Shown here in pieces: positions 34,363-42,249 of a stretch of DNA of 64,000 nt. The notes beneath the pieces are model-generated. The model was not told the DNA's origin, did not search any database, and was given only the letters and a program-made list of their open reading frames with translations. Within the stretch, counting starts at the first letter, position 1, and every line of letters begins with the position of its first letter. The position numbers were made by a program, and so were the translations under genes. The DNA comes from AC-32 sp963746155 (GTDB lineage Bacteria > Actinomycetota > Thermoleophilia > Gaiellales > Gaiellaceae): positions 62,001-126,000 of the forward strand of contig CAVVAB010000010.1 of the NCBI GenBank assembly GCA_963746155.1. Reading direction: 5' to 3'.

Positions 34363-35777
34363 CCGACCGAGCCCTCCATCTGGAGCTGGATCAGGCGGTT
34401 CAGCTCGACCGCGTACTCGAGCGGGAGCTCCTTCGTGATCGGCTCGACGAAGCCGGAGACGATCATCGCGGAGGCCTCCGCCTCGGAGAGCCCGCGCGAC
34501 ATCAGGTAGAAGAGCTGCTCCTCGCCGATCTTCGAGACCGTCGCCTCGTGGCCGATGTCGACCTCGTCCTCGTCGATCCGGATGTACGGGTAGGTGTCGG
34601 AGCGCGAGTCCTCGTCGAGGATCAGCGCGTCGCAGACCACCTTCGACTTCGCGCCCTTGGCACCCTTGGCGACCTCGAGCAGGCCGCGGTAGCCGGCCCG
34701 GCCGCCGTTCTTGGAGATCGACTTGGACGTGATCACCGAGGTGGTGTTCGGCGCGATGTGGACGGCCTTGCCACCGGCGTCCTGGTGCTGTCCGTCGCCC
34801 GCGAAGGCGATCGAGAGCACTTCGCCGTGCGCGCCCTCGCCGAGCAGCCAGATCGCCGGGTACTTCATCGTCAGCTTCGAGCCGAGGTTGCCGTCGACCC
34901 ACTCCATGGTCGCGTTCTCGTAGGCGACGGCGCGCTTCGTGACCAGGTTGAAGACGTTGGTCGACCAGTTCTGGATCGTCGTGTAGCGGCAGCGCGCGTT
35001 CGGCTTGACGATGATCTCGACGACCGCCGAGTGGAGCGAGTCGCTCGAGTAGATCGGCGCGGTGCAGCCCTCGACGTAGTGCACGTAGGCGCCCTCGTCG
35101 ACGATGATCAGCGTCCGCTCGAACTGGCCCATGTTCTCGGCGTTGATCCGGAAGTAGGCCTGGAGCGGCATCTCGATCTTCACGCCCGGCGGCACGTAGA
35201 TGAACGAGCCGCCCGACCAGACGGCCGAGTTCAGCGCCGCGAACTTGTTGTCGTTCTGCGGGATGATCGTGCCGAAGTACTCCTTGACGATGTCCTCGTG
35301 CTCGCGGAGGCCGCTGTCCATGTCGAGGAAGAGCACGCCCTGCGCCTCGAGCTCCTCCTGGAGCTTGTGGTAGACGACCTCGGACTCGTACTGCGCCCCG
35401 ACGCCTGCGAGGTACTTCTTCTCCGCCTCAGGGATCCCGAGCTTGTCCCAGGTGTCCTTGATGTCGGCCGGCAGGTCTTCCCAGGACGAGGCCTGCTTCT
35501 CGGTCGGCCTGATGTAGTAGTAGATGTTGTCGAAGTCGATCTGGGCGACGTCGCCGCCCCAGTTCGGCAGCGGGCGCGCGAAGAAGTATTCGAGCGAGCG
35601 GTGGCGGAACTTCCGCATCCAGTCGGGCTCGTCCTTGTGCGAGGAGATCGCGTCGACCAGCTCGTGCGAGAGCCCGCGGCCGGACTTGAAGAAGTAGTCC
35701 TCGGGAACGTGGAAGCCGTACTTGATCTCGTAGTCCGAGCCGATTCCGCTGACGACTTCTGTTTCTGTGATCGCCAT
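34359..35777 (-). CDS. sufB: Fe–S cluster assembly protein SufB
   Basis: 472 residues. SufB landmarks: YGFHVPEDYFFKSGRGL at the N-terminus, WSGGSFIYVPPGV, EGCTAPIYSSDSLHSAVVE with the Cys used in cluster assembly, NWSTNVFNLVTKRA and the C-terminal HEATVSKIGEEQLFYLMSRG. It is the scaffold subunit on which the nascent 4Fe-4S cluster is built with SufC and SufD. The start shares a nucleotide with the sufC stop (TGATG), showing translational coupling. The stop overlaps the first VOC gene. Confidence 0.96.
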   Translation of the reverse strand: MAITETEVVSGIGSDYEIKYGFHVPEDYFFKSGRGLSHELVDAISSHKDEPDWMRKFRHRSLEYFFARPLPNWGGDVAQIDFDNIYYYIRPTEKQASSWEDLPADIKDTWDKLGIPEAEKKYLAGVGAQYESEVVYHKLQEELEAQGVLFLDMDSGLREHEDIVKEYFGTIIPQNDNKFAALNSAVWSGGSFIYVPPGVKIEMPLQAYFRINAENMGQFERTLIIVDEGAYVHYVEGCTAPIYSSDSLHSAVVEIIVKPNARCRYTTIQNWSTNVFNLVTKRAVAYENATMEWVDGNLGSKLTMKYPAIWLLGEGAHGEVLSIAFAGDGQHQDAGGKAVHIAPNTTSVITSKSISKNGGRAGYRGLLEVAKGAKGAKSKVVCDALILDEDSRSDTYPYIRIDEDEVDIGHEATVSKIGEEQLFYLMSRGLSEAEASAMIVSGFVEPITKELPLEYAVELNRLIQLQMEGSVG

Positions 35778-36544
35778 CAGGCGACCGCCTCCTCATACGC
35801 CTTGTAGCCTTTGGCCTCGAGCTTGTGCGCCAGCTCGGGACCGCCTTCCTCCACGATACGTCCGTCGACGAAGACGTGCACGAAATCGGGCGTGATGTGG
35901 TCGAGGATCCGCTGGTAGTGGGTGATCACGAGCGCGCCCATCTCGGGCCCCACGAGGTCCTGGACGCCGTTCGCGACCACCTGCAGCGCGTCGATGTCGA
36001 GGCCGGAGTCGGTCTCGTCGAGCACCGCGATGCGCGGCTTCAGCATCGCCATCTGCAGGATCTCGACGCGCTTCTTCTCGCCGCCCGAGAAGCCGTCGTT
36101 CAGGTACCGCTGCGCGAGCTCGCGCGAGATCTTCAGCTCGTCCATCGCCTCGAGCAGCTCCTTGCGGAACTCCGGGATCGGCATCGGGTCGTCGACGCCG
36201 CCCGCCTTCGCCTTCCGGATCGCGTTGATCGCGGAGCGGAGGAAGCTCGTGACGGTCACGCCGGGGACCGAGTGCGGGTACTGGAACGCGAGGAAGAGGC
36301 CGCGCTGCGCGCGCTCGTCCGCCTCGAGCTCCGTGACGTCCTCGCCGTCGAACAGGATCTGTCCCGAGGTGATCTCGTAGGCGGGATGGCCCATCAGCGC
36401 GTAGGCGAGCGTCGACTTGCCGGAGCCGTTCGGCCCCATCACCGCGTGGACCTGATTCGTGTCCACGGAGAGGTCGACACCCTTGACGATCTCGGTGCCG
36501 TCCTCGAGCGCGACGTGGAGGTTCTTCAATTCGAGCAGAGCCAT
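35777..36544 (-). CDS. sufC: Fe–S cluster assembly ATPase SufC
   Basis: 255 residues, ABC-type ATPase. Walker A GPNGSGKSTL, the signature FSGGEKKRVEILQMA, Walker B RIAVLDETDSGLDID and the switch His in VITHYQRIL. SufC drives conformational change of the SufBCD complex. It is the first gene of the block, and its ATG (36542–36544) is 84 bp from the divergent tatA, so the promoter for the block should lie in that gap. No SufR/IscR-type repressor gene is nearby. Confidence 0.96.
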   Translation of the reverse strand: MALLELKNLHVALEDGTEIVKGVDLSVDTNQVHAVMGPNGSGKSTLAYALMGHPAYEITSGQILFDGEDVTELEADERAQRGLFLAFQYPHSVPGVTVTSFLRSAINAIRKAKAGGVDDPMPIPEFRKELLEAMDELKISRELAQRYLNDGFSGGEKKRVEILQMAMLKPRIAVLDETDSGLDIDALQVVANGVQDLVGPEMGALVITHYQRILDHITPDFVHVFVDGRIVEEGGPELAHKLEAKGYKAYEEAVA

Positions 36545-36627
36545 GTGCGGCCCATGCTAGCGACACGCATCCGGCCGTCGAGGGCAACCGGGCGGAGCTT
36601 GCCCATGGGCGGTGCTACGCTTCGCCC

Positions 36628-36834
36628 ATGGTGCCGGAGATCGGAATCCCGGGTCTTATCCTCATCCTCGTCGTCGCGCTGCTCGTGTTCGGCCCGAAGC
36701 GGCTGCCCGAGATGGGGCGCTCGCTTGGTCGCGGCATGCGTGAGTTCAAGGACTCGATCAGCGGCGCGGACAAGGACGAGCCGACCGAGCTGCCGCCTCC
36801 GCCCGCGGACGACGTTCCGCCGACCAAGCCGTAG
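36628..36834 (+). CDS. tatA: Sec-independent translocase subunit TatA
   Basis: 68 residues. An N-terminal membrane helix (about 4–20) is followed by the amphipathic helix with FGPKRLPEMGRSLGRGMREFK, whose FGPKxLP hinge is diagnostic, then an acidic/Pro-rich tail. It forms the Tat pore with TatC encoded 3 nt downstream. The short acidic tail is typical of TatA more than TatB. A separate tatB is not in this window. Confidence 0.92.
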   Translation: MVPEIGIPGLILILVVALLVFGPKRLPEMGRSLGRGMREFKDSISGADKDEPTELPPPPADDVPPTKP

Positions 36835-36837
36835 CGC

Positions 36838-37602
36838 ATGAGAGTCCTTCCGCGGCGTCTTCGCCACGGCGAGGAGGCCACGCTCGTCGAGCACCTCGAA
36901 GAGCTCCGGACGCGTCTGTTCATCTGCCTGATCGCGATCGCGGCCGCGTTCATCGTCACCTACACCTTCCACGGCCGGCTGCTGCACTGGCTGAACCAGC
37001 CGCTGCCCCCTGACCACAGGCGGCCGTACACCTTCAGCCCGATCGAGCCGTTCACGACGTCGATCTGGGTCGCCATCTGGGCCGCGTTCCTGATCGCGCT
37101 CCCGATCGTCTTCTGGCAGGTGTGGGCGTTCTTCGCGCCCGCGATCGAGGAGGGCCACCAGCGGTCGATCGCGGTGCTCGTCGCGTTCTCCGCAATCCTC
37201 GGGATCGGCGGCATCACCTTCGCCTACTGGGTCGTGCTGCCGCCCGCGATCCACTTCCTGACGAACTACGACAAGGAGAACTACACGATCATCATCCAGG
37301 CGCGGCCCTACTACCGGTTCGTAGCGGTCGTCCTGCTCGGGGTCGCACTCGCGTTCGAGGTGCCGATCTTCGTGCTCGGCCTCGTTCGGCTCCGCATCCT
37401 CTCGGCCGCGCGCCTGCGGAGGACCTGGCGCATCGGCGTCTTCGTCATGGTCGTCATCGGGGTGGCGTTGCCCGGCGTCGACCCGATCTCGACGGTCCTG
37501 ACGGTGCTGCCGCTCGTCGCGCTCTACCTGCTCTCGATCGGCCTCGCCACGATCCTCGAGCCGCGCTGGCGAGGCGCGAAGACCGCTCCGACCGCCGGCT
37601 GA
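36838..37602 (+). CDS. tatC: Sec-independent translocase subunit TatC
   Basis: 254 residues, six membrane helices. The N-terminal cytoplasmic signal-binding motif is HLEELRTRLFICLIA, and the conserved F-P and E residues lie in the loop around EPFTTSIWVAIWAAFLIALPIVFWQVWAF (only part needed). The LGVALAFEVPIFVLGL helix carries the family Glu. TatC recognises twin-arginine signals of folded proteins such as the Rieske and other cofactor enzymes. It pairs with tatA by a 3-nt gap. The adenosine deaminase begins 22 nt after the stop. Confidence 0.93.
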   Translation: MRVLPRRLRHGEEATLVEHLEELRTRLFICLIAIAAAFIVTYTFHGRLLHWLNQPLPPDHRRPYTFSPIEPFTTSIWVAIWAAFLIALPIVFWQVWAFFAPAIEEGHQRSIAVLVAFSAILGIGGITFAYWVVLPPAIHFLTNYDKENYTIIIQARPYYRFVAVVLLGVALAFEVPIFVLGLVRLRILSAARLRRTWRIGVFVMVVIGVALPGVDPISTVLTVLPLVALYLLSIGLATILEPRWRGAKTAPTAG

Positions 37603-37624
37603 CCCGGCCGGCGACACCGGCCAC

Positions 37625-38625
37625 GTGACGTACCCCAAGATCGAGCTCCACGTCCACCTCGAGGGAACCGTCCGGCCGAGGACGCTGCTCGAGATCGCCC
37701 GCCGCAACGACTACCCGCTCCCGGCCGAGACCGAGGAAGGGCTCGAGACGCTCTACGACTTCCGCGACTTCGCGCACTTCATCGACGTCTGGATCCTGAC
37801 CACGAACGCACTCCAGACCGCGCGAGGACTTCGAGCAGGTCGTGCGTCGACTACGCGGAGGAGGCGCACTCGCACGGCGCGGTCTACCTCGAGGCGATCT
37901 TCTCGCCGGCCGAGCGGGTCGCCGCGCGGCGTCGGCTGGGACGAGATCTTCTCCGGCTACTGCGACGGCGCCGACGCGGCTCGCGAGCGCTCCGGCGATC
38001 GAGATCCGGCTCACGCCGGACATCTATCGCGGCTGCCCGCTGGACCAGGCGGAGGAGCTCGTGCGCTACTCGGCCAAGTACCGGGACCGCGGCGTCCTCG
38101 GGGTCGGGCTCGGCGGGCTCGAGGCGGAGTACCCGCCCGAGCCGTACGCACCGGTCTTCGACCTCGCGCGGGAGCTCGGGCTCGCCTCGGTGCCGCACGC
38201 GGGGGAGGTCGTCGGCCCACCCTCGGTTCGCGGCGCGCTCGACGCCCTCGGCGCCGACCGGCTCAGGCACGGGATCCGCGCGGCGGAGGACCCGGGCCTC
38301 CTGCGGGAGATCGCCGACCGCCGGGTCGTGCTCGACGTCTGCCCGATCTCGAACCTGCGCACGCGGGCCGTCGAGACCCTGGCCGACCACCCGCTGCCGC
38401 AGCTCGTCGCCGCCGGAGCGCTCTGCTCGATCTCCACCGACGACCCCGCGATGTTCTCCACGGACCTCTCGCTCGACTGCGAGGCGGCCGTCTCGCTCGG
38501 GCTCGACCCGGAGGACTTCTACGCGGCCGGAGTCGAGGGCGCACTCTGCAACGAGGAGACGAAGGCGCGTCTCCGTCGAGATCGGGACCGCTTTCGACTG
38601 GTCGAGCGTTCGCCCGCTACGCTAA
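37625..38625 (+). CDS. add: Adenosine deaminase (five apparent +1 indels)
   Basis: GTG start. Zinc ligands HVHLEG (about 9–14) and later HAGE, the catalytic STDDPAMF and the CPISNLRTRAV segment fit adenosine/adenine deaminase. As sequenced the gene is broken by five single-base insertions near 37824, 37851, 37921, 37992 and 38576. Removing one base at each site restores AEDFEQVVVDYAEEAHSHGA-like and GVGWDEIFSGYCDG segments and a C-terminus DWSSVRPLR. The total is 331 residues, the usual size, ending 8 nt before the next ATG. It deaminates adenosine to inosine (EC 3.5.4.4), though adenine or aminodeoxyfutalosine is possible. Confidence 0.88.
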
Positions 38626-38632
38626 GGCACCT

Positions 38633-39509
38633 ATGGCCAGAGGAGCTGCACAGGCGCGCAACAAGCAGCGCGCGGACACGGTGCCCAAGAAGAAACAGGC
38701 GCCGCCCAGCTTGGGAGGACCAGCTCTTCTTCTCGCGGCTACGCCGCCATGCGAAATGGGTCTACGTGTTCCTGGCGGTCGCCTTCGCGGGCGGCTTCAT
38801 CTTCCTCGGCATCGGCTCGGGCTCGACCGGAATCAGCGACATCCTGCGAGGCAACTTCTTCGGTGGCGGCAGCAGCAGCTCGACGAGCTCGCAGATCAAG
38901 GACGCGCAGAAGGCCGTCGCCGCGCATCCGAACGACATGGAGGCGTATCTCAACCTCTCGTCGCTCTACCAGCAGAACCAGCAGATCGGCAAGGCGATCG
39001 CAACGCTCGAAGCCGCGAACCGGCGCGACCCGAAGGACGTCGACGCCCTCAACCGGCTGGCCGGGATCTACCGGACGAAGGCCGAGGACGCGCTGAACAC
39101 AGCCGCGGCGGCCCAGACCGCGCTCGCGGCGAACAACGCGACCCCGCCGGGGCTCAACCCGAGCTCGCAGCTGGGGCAGGCGCTGGCCTCCGATCCCGTG
39201 AGCAAGGAGCTGAGCCAGAAGGCGAGCGAGACCTTCGTCACCATGACGACGGCGTTCTCGAAGGCGCAGGACGCGTACAAGCGCGCGGCCACGGCCGCCC
39301 GCGGGACCCCGCAAGAGGCGAGTGCGCAGCTCCAGCTCGGCAGCGTGGCAATCGAGTCGCTCCGGCTCTCGGGTCAGCCGACCGACGCGCAGACAGCGGC
39401 CACGGCCTTCCAGCGCTACCTGAAGCTCGAGCCGACCGGCACGAATGCGGCGCAGGCCAGGCAGACGCTCGCTCAGCTGAAGCCCTACCTGGCCGCCAAC
39501 CAGGGTTAG
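38633..39509 (+). CDS. TPR-containing membrane protein (one apparent +1 indel)
   Basis: 291 residues after removing one T of a TT at 38711–38712. A basic N-terminus (about 1–45) and one membrane helix (about 48–68: WVYVFLAVAFAGGFIFLGIG) are followed by a Gly/Ser linker and an extracytoplasmic region of TPR units (VAAHPNDMEAYLNLSSLY, ANRRDPKDVDALNRLAGIY). An Ala/Gln-rich helical middle and a last TPR (FQRYLKLEPTGTNAAQARQTL) complete it. Such proteins act as scaffolds in the cell envelope, and the partner is not evident. The ATG is 8 nt past the adenosine deaminase stop. Confidence 0.78.
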
Positions 39510-39519
39510 ACTCGCCGCG

Positions 39520-40146
39520 GTGCCGGCGGGACTGAACTTCGACTGGGTGCGGGGCTGCATCGCCGTCGTGGCGCTCGCGGCCGCGCTGCTCGCGGCCGGT
39601 TGCGGGACCGGCGGCATCGCGAAGGGCGGCGACCAGACCAAGGGCGAGCAGCTCTTCACGCAGAAGTGCGGTGGATGCCACACGCTCGCGGCAGCCGGGA
39701 CCAACGGGACGATCGGCCCGAACCTCGACGACGCCTTCTCGTCGGGCCGGAAGCAGGGCTTCAAGAGCGAGACGATCGAGCAGGTCGTCCGCCAGCAGGT
39801 CGCGCTCGCCGGCGGGAAGATGCCCGCGAACCTCGTCAGAGGCGCGGACGCCGACGCGGTCGCGGCCTACGTCGCAGCGGTCGCCGGAGTTCCCGGCCAG
39901 GGCGGCGGCCCGCCGACGAGCGGCAAGGACATCTTCGCCGCCAACTGCGGGAGCTGCCACACCCTCAAGGACGCGGGCACGAGCGGCACCGTCGGGCCGA
40001 ACCTCGACGACCTGATGCCGAGCCTCGCGACCGTGCAGCGCCAGGTCACGAACGGCGGCACGATCATGCCGGCCTTCAAGGGCAAGCTCACGCCCGCGCA
40101 GATCACCGCGGTCGCGAAGTACGTCTCGTCGGTCGCCGGCAAGTAG
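39520..40146 (+). CDS. Diheme cytochrome c lipoprotein
   Basis: 208 residues from a GTG. The lipoprotein signal ends LLAAGC (lipobox Cys at about 28). Two tandem cytochrome c modules carry CGGCH (about 50–54) and CGSCH (about 143–147), each with a distal Met (KMPANL and IMPAFKG). The modules resemble each other, so an internal duplication is likely. It is an outer-face electron carrier, close to the cytochrome c oxidase genes, and could donate electrons to CtaC. The gene is 10 nt downstream of the TPR gene and converges on the Usp-like gene with a 7-nt gap. Confidence 0.9.
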   Translation: MPAGLNFDWVRGCIAVVALAAALLAAGCGTGGIAKGGDQTKGEQLFTQKCGGCHTLAAAGTNGTIGPNLDDAFSSGRKQGFKSETIEQVVRQQVALAGGKMPANLVRGADADAVAAYVAAVAGVPGQGGGPPTSGKDIFAANCGSCHTLKDAGTSGTVGPNLDDLMPSLATVQRQVTNGGTIMPAFKGKLTPAQITAVAKYVSSVAGK

Positions 40147-40153
40147 CGCCGCG

Positions 40154-40804
40154 TCAGCGGACTTCTTCGTGCTCGGCTTCGAGGTCGACGACCACGTGGG
40201 TGATGGGCACCGCGAAGCGCTCGCGCGCGCCCGCGACGACGCCTCGCTCGAGCCAGTGCGAGCGGCCTTCGGGGTGCGTCGAGATGATGATCTCGTCCGC
40301 GCCGAAGGTGCGGAGCGCGTCCTCGATCGCCTGAAGCGGGTTGCCGTCGCCGACCTCCCCGCGAGCGTCGATGCCCGCCTCCCGGAGCCGCGCGAGGCTG
40401 GCGTCCAGCCGCTCCTGCGCCTGCTCGCGCGCCCGGTCCTCGTCCGAGGTGAGCGTCTTCAGCTTCGTGTTGAGCGCGGGGGTCACGACGAGCACGTCGG
40501 TGCGGTAGCCCTCGCTGCGCTGCCGGACCTGGTCGCGCAGCGCGCCGCCGCGGAGGGTCTCGTTCGCGACCACGAGGATGCGCCGCTGGTCCGGGTCGCC
40601 GCGGTGCACGGGAGCCGTCTTCGGCCTCGCCTCGTCCCGCCGCGCGCGCCACCACCAGCCGATCACGCCCAGCGTGAGCACGACGAAAACCACGAGCCCT
40701 GCCCACTCGTTGATCACCCCCGCGATCGCGATCAGGCCGAAGTAGACGGCGGCGCCCAGGAGAAAGCGGAACGCTTCCGCTTCGCTCCTGAGCGGGTTGA
40801 TCAA
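40154..40804 (-). CDS. Membrane-anchored Usp-like protein at the end of the cox operon
   Basis: 216 residues. Two membrane helices (about 12–30 and 33–52, ending LGVIGWWWRARR) precede a cytoplasmic domain with ILVVANETLRGGALRDQV, a central GIDARGEVGDGNPLQAIEDAL and the C-terminal ADEIIISTHPEGRSHWLERG. These match the two modules of the neighbouring Usp-like gene (41407–42249), so this is the membrane version of the same family. It lies 9 nt after the ctaE stop. The Usp fold usually binds ATP or small ligands, but here the G-x2-G-x9-G phosphate loop is not intact, so the role is unclear. Confidence 0.75.
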   Translation of the reverse strand: MINPLRSEAEAFRFLLGAAVYFGLIAIAGVINEWAGLVVFVVLTLGVIGWWWRARRDEARPKTAPVHRGDPDQRRILVVANETLRGGALRDQVRQRSEGYRTDVLVVTPALNTKLKTLTSDEDRAREQAQERLDASLARLREAGIDARGEVGDGNPLQAIEDALRTFGADEIIISTHPEGRSHWLERGVVAGARERFAVPITHVVVDLEAEHEEVR

Positions 40805-40813
40805 TGTCCTGTC

Positions 40814-41410
40814 CTAGAGGATGTAGACCGTCGTGTAGACGACGATCCACATGATGTCGACGAAGTGCCAGTAGATCCCGGGGATCTCGACGCCGAGGTG
40901 CTCCTCCTGCGAGTAGTGGCCGCGGAAGGAGCGCACGGTCGCCATCAGGAGAAGCGTCAGCCCGACGAGGACGTGCGCCCCGTGCAGGCCGGTGAGGCAG
41001 TAGAAGACCGTGCCAAACGCGTTCGTGTACGGCGCGAAGCCGACGCGCGAGTACTCGAGCAGCTGCGTGAGCAGGAACGTGAAGCCGAGCAGGAACGTGA
41101 GCGTCAGACCCGCCTTCAGCCCCGCGCGGTTGCCCCGCTTGATCGCCTGCAGCGCCCAGTGCATCGTGAAGCTCGACGTCACGAGGATGAGCGTGTTCAC
41201 CCCGGCGACGAAGACCGGGAGCTCGTAGCCCGGGGTCGGCCAGGGCGTCCCGTTCGCGACGCGGACGAAGAAGTAGGCGGCGAAGAACGAGCCGAAGAGC
41301 ATGACCTCCGACGCGATGAAGAGGAACATCCCGAGCGTGCGCGCGTCGACGCGCGAGCTCTGGTGCGCCGCGGGCGGGTGCGACGCGTGGGCCTCGGCGT
41401 GCGCGCTCAT
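40814..41410 (-). CDS. ctaE: Cytochrome c oxidase subunit III
   Basis: 198 residues, five membrane helices (the long seven-helix version is absent). Family landmarks are FIASEVMLFGSFFAAYF, the GLHGAHVLVGL helix and the C-terminal YWHFVDIMWIVVYTTVYIL stretch. It stabilises the heme-copper core. The ATG at 41410 overlaps the Usp-like stop by 4 nt, and it is followed by the membrane-anchored Usp-like gene. Confidence 0.93.
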   Translation of the reverse strand: MSAHAEAHASHPPAAHQSSRVDARTLGMFLFIASEVMLFGSFFAAYFFVRVANGTPWPTPGYELPVFVAGVNTLILVTSSFTMHWALQAIKRGNRAGLKAGLTLTFLLGFTFLLTQLLEYSRVGFAPYTNAFGTVFYCLTGLHGAHVLVGLTLLLMATVRSFRGHYSQEEHLGVEIPGIYWHFVDIMWIVVYTTVYIL

Positions 41411-42249
41411 CCGGCGACCGCCTCCTGCTCGGGCTCGACCTCGATGTGCTCCACGGGAAGGCCGGTGTGCTTTCGCAGCCGGTTGACGAGGTCGCCCCGC
41501 AGCCAGCTCGACCGCGTCTGGCCCGGGAACGTCGAGACGATGATCTCGTCGACACGCTCGTCCTGGACCGCCTGCGACGCGGCGGTGAACGGGTCCGGGT
41601 GCGCGATCTGGCCGTGGGCGTCGATTCCCTCGCTGCGCAGCACGGCCAGCGCACGCCGCAGGCGCCGCTCCGCGTCCGGGTGCTCCGACATCGTCGGGTC
41701 GCTCTGCGGGCAGACGATCAGGAAGGACGTCGGCCCCTCGGCGGCGCGCTGCCGGATCCGCTCGAGCAGCTGCCGGCCCACGATCGTCTCGTTCGCGACG
41801 ACGAGGACGTTCGCCTCGCCGGGCGACTCCTCGTCGAGATCCACGACGACGTGCTCGACCGGCCGGTCGCCGGCCACCTTCTGGATCTGCTCGACGACGT
41901 TCCGCCTGAGCCAGCCGGACTTCTGCTGCGGGTGGGTCGAGACGATGATCTCGTCCGGAGTCGGCTCGAGCTGGGCGAGTGCGTCGCGCACCGCCGACAC
42001 CGGATCTGCCTCCACGACGAGCCCTGAGGCCGGGATCCCGTCCTCGCGCAGCGCCTCCAGCGTCCGCTCGAGGCGGCGGCCCGCCGAGGCGCGGCGCGTG
42101 TCCTCGTAGACGACGTAGCCCTCGCGCGGCTGGTTGACCGGGCAGACCACGGTCACGAGCAGCGGCCCCTCGGCGCTGCGGCGCTTGAGCGCGTCGATGA
42201 GGCTCTGGCCGGCCACGGTCTCGTTCGCGATCACGAGGACGTGCTTCAT
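41407..42249 (-). CDS. Tandem Usp-like protein between ctaD and ctaE
   Basis: 280 residues of two similar modules (about 1–138 and 142–275). Each starts VLVIANETVAGQSL or VLVVANETIVGRQL and ends with DEIIVSTHPQQKSGWLRR or DEIIVSTFPGQTRSSWLRG plus PVEHVVVDL or PVEHIEVEP. These belong to the Usp/HUP fold by pattern, with the ANET loop and DEIIVST strand shared by the membrane version downstream. ATP-binding Gly motifs are not obvious. Translation is coupled at both ends (ATGA with ctaD and ctaE), so the protein is made together with the oxidase. A regulatory or assembly role is inference. Confidence 0.78.
   Translation of the reverse strand: MKHVLVIANETVAGQSLIDALKRRSAEGPLLVTVVCPVNQPREGYVVYEDTRRASAGRRLERTLEALREDGIPASGLVVEADPVSAVRDALAQLEPTPDEIIVSTHPQQKSGWLRRNVVEQIQKVAGDRPVEHVVVDLDEESPGEANVLVVANETIVGRQLLERIRQRAAEGPTSFLIVCPQSDPTMSEHPDAERRLRRALAVLRSEGIDAHGQIAHPDPFTAASQAVQDERVDEIIVSTFPGQTRSSWLRGDLVNRLRKHTGLPVEHIEVEPEQEAVAG

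Noticed and set aside
36526..37707. Long open frame antisense to tatA and tatC
   Set aside because: Arg/Asp/Glu-rich shadow of high-GC coding DNA with no domain pattern. TatA and TatC are clear on the plus strand.
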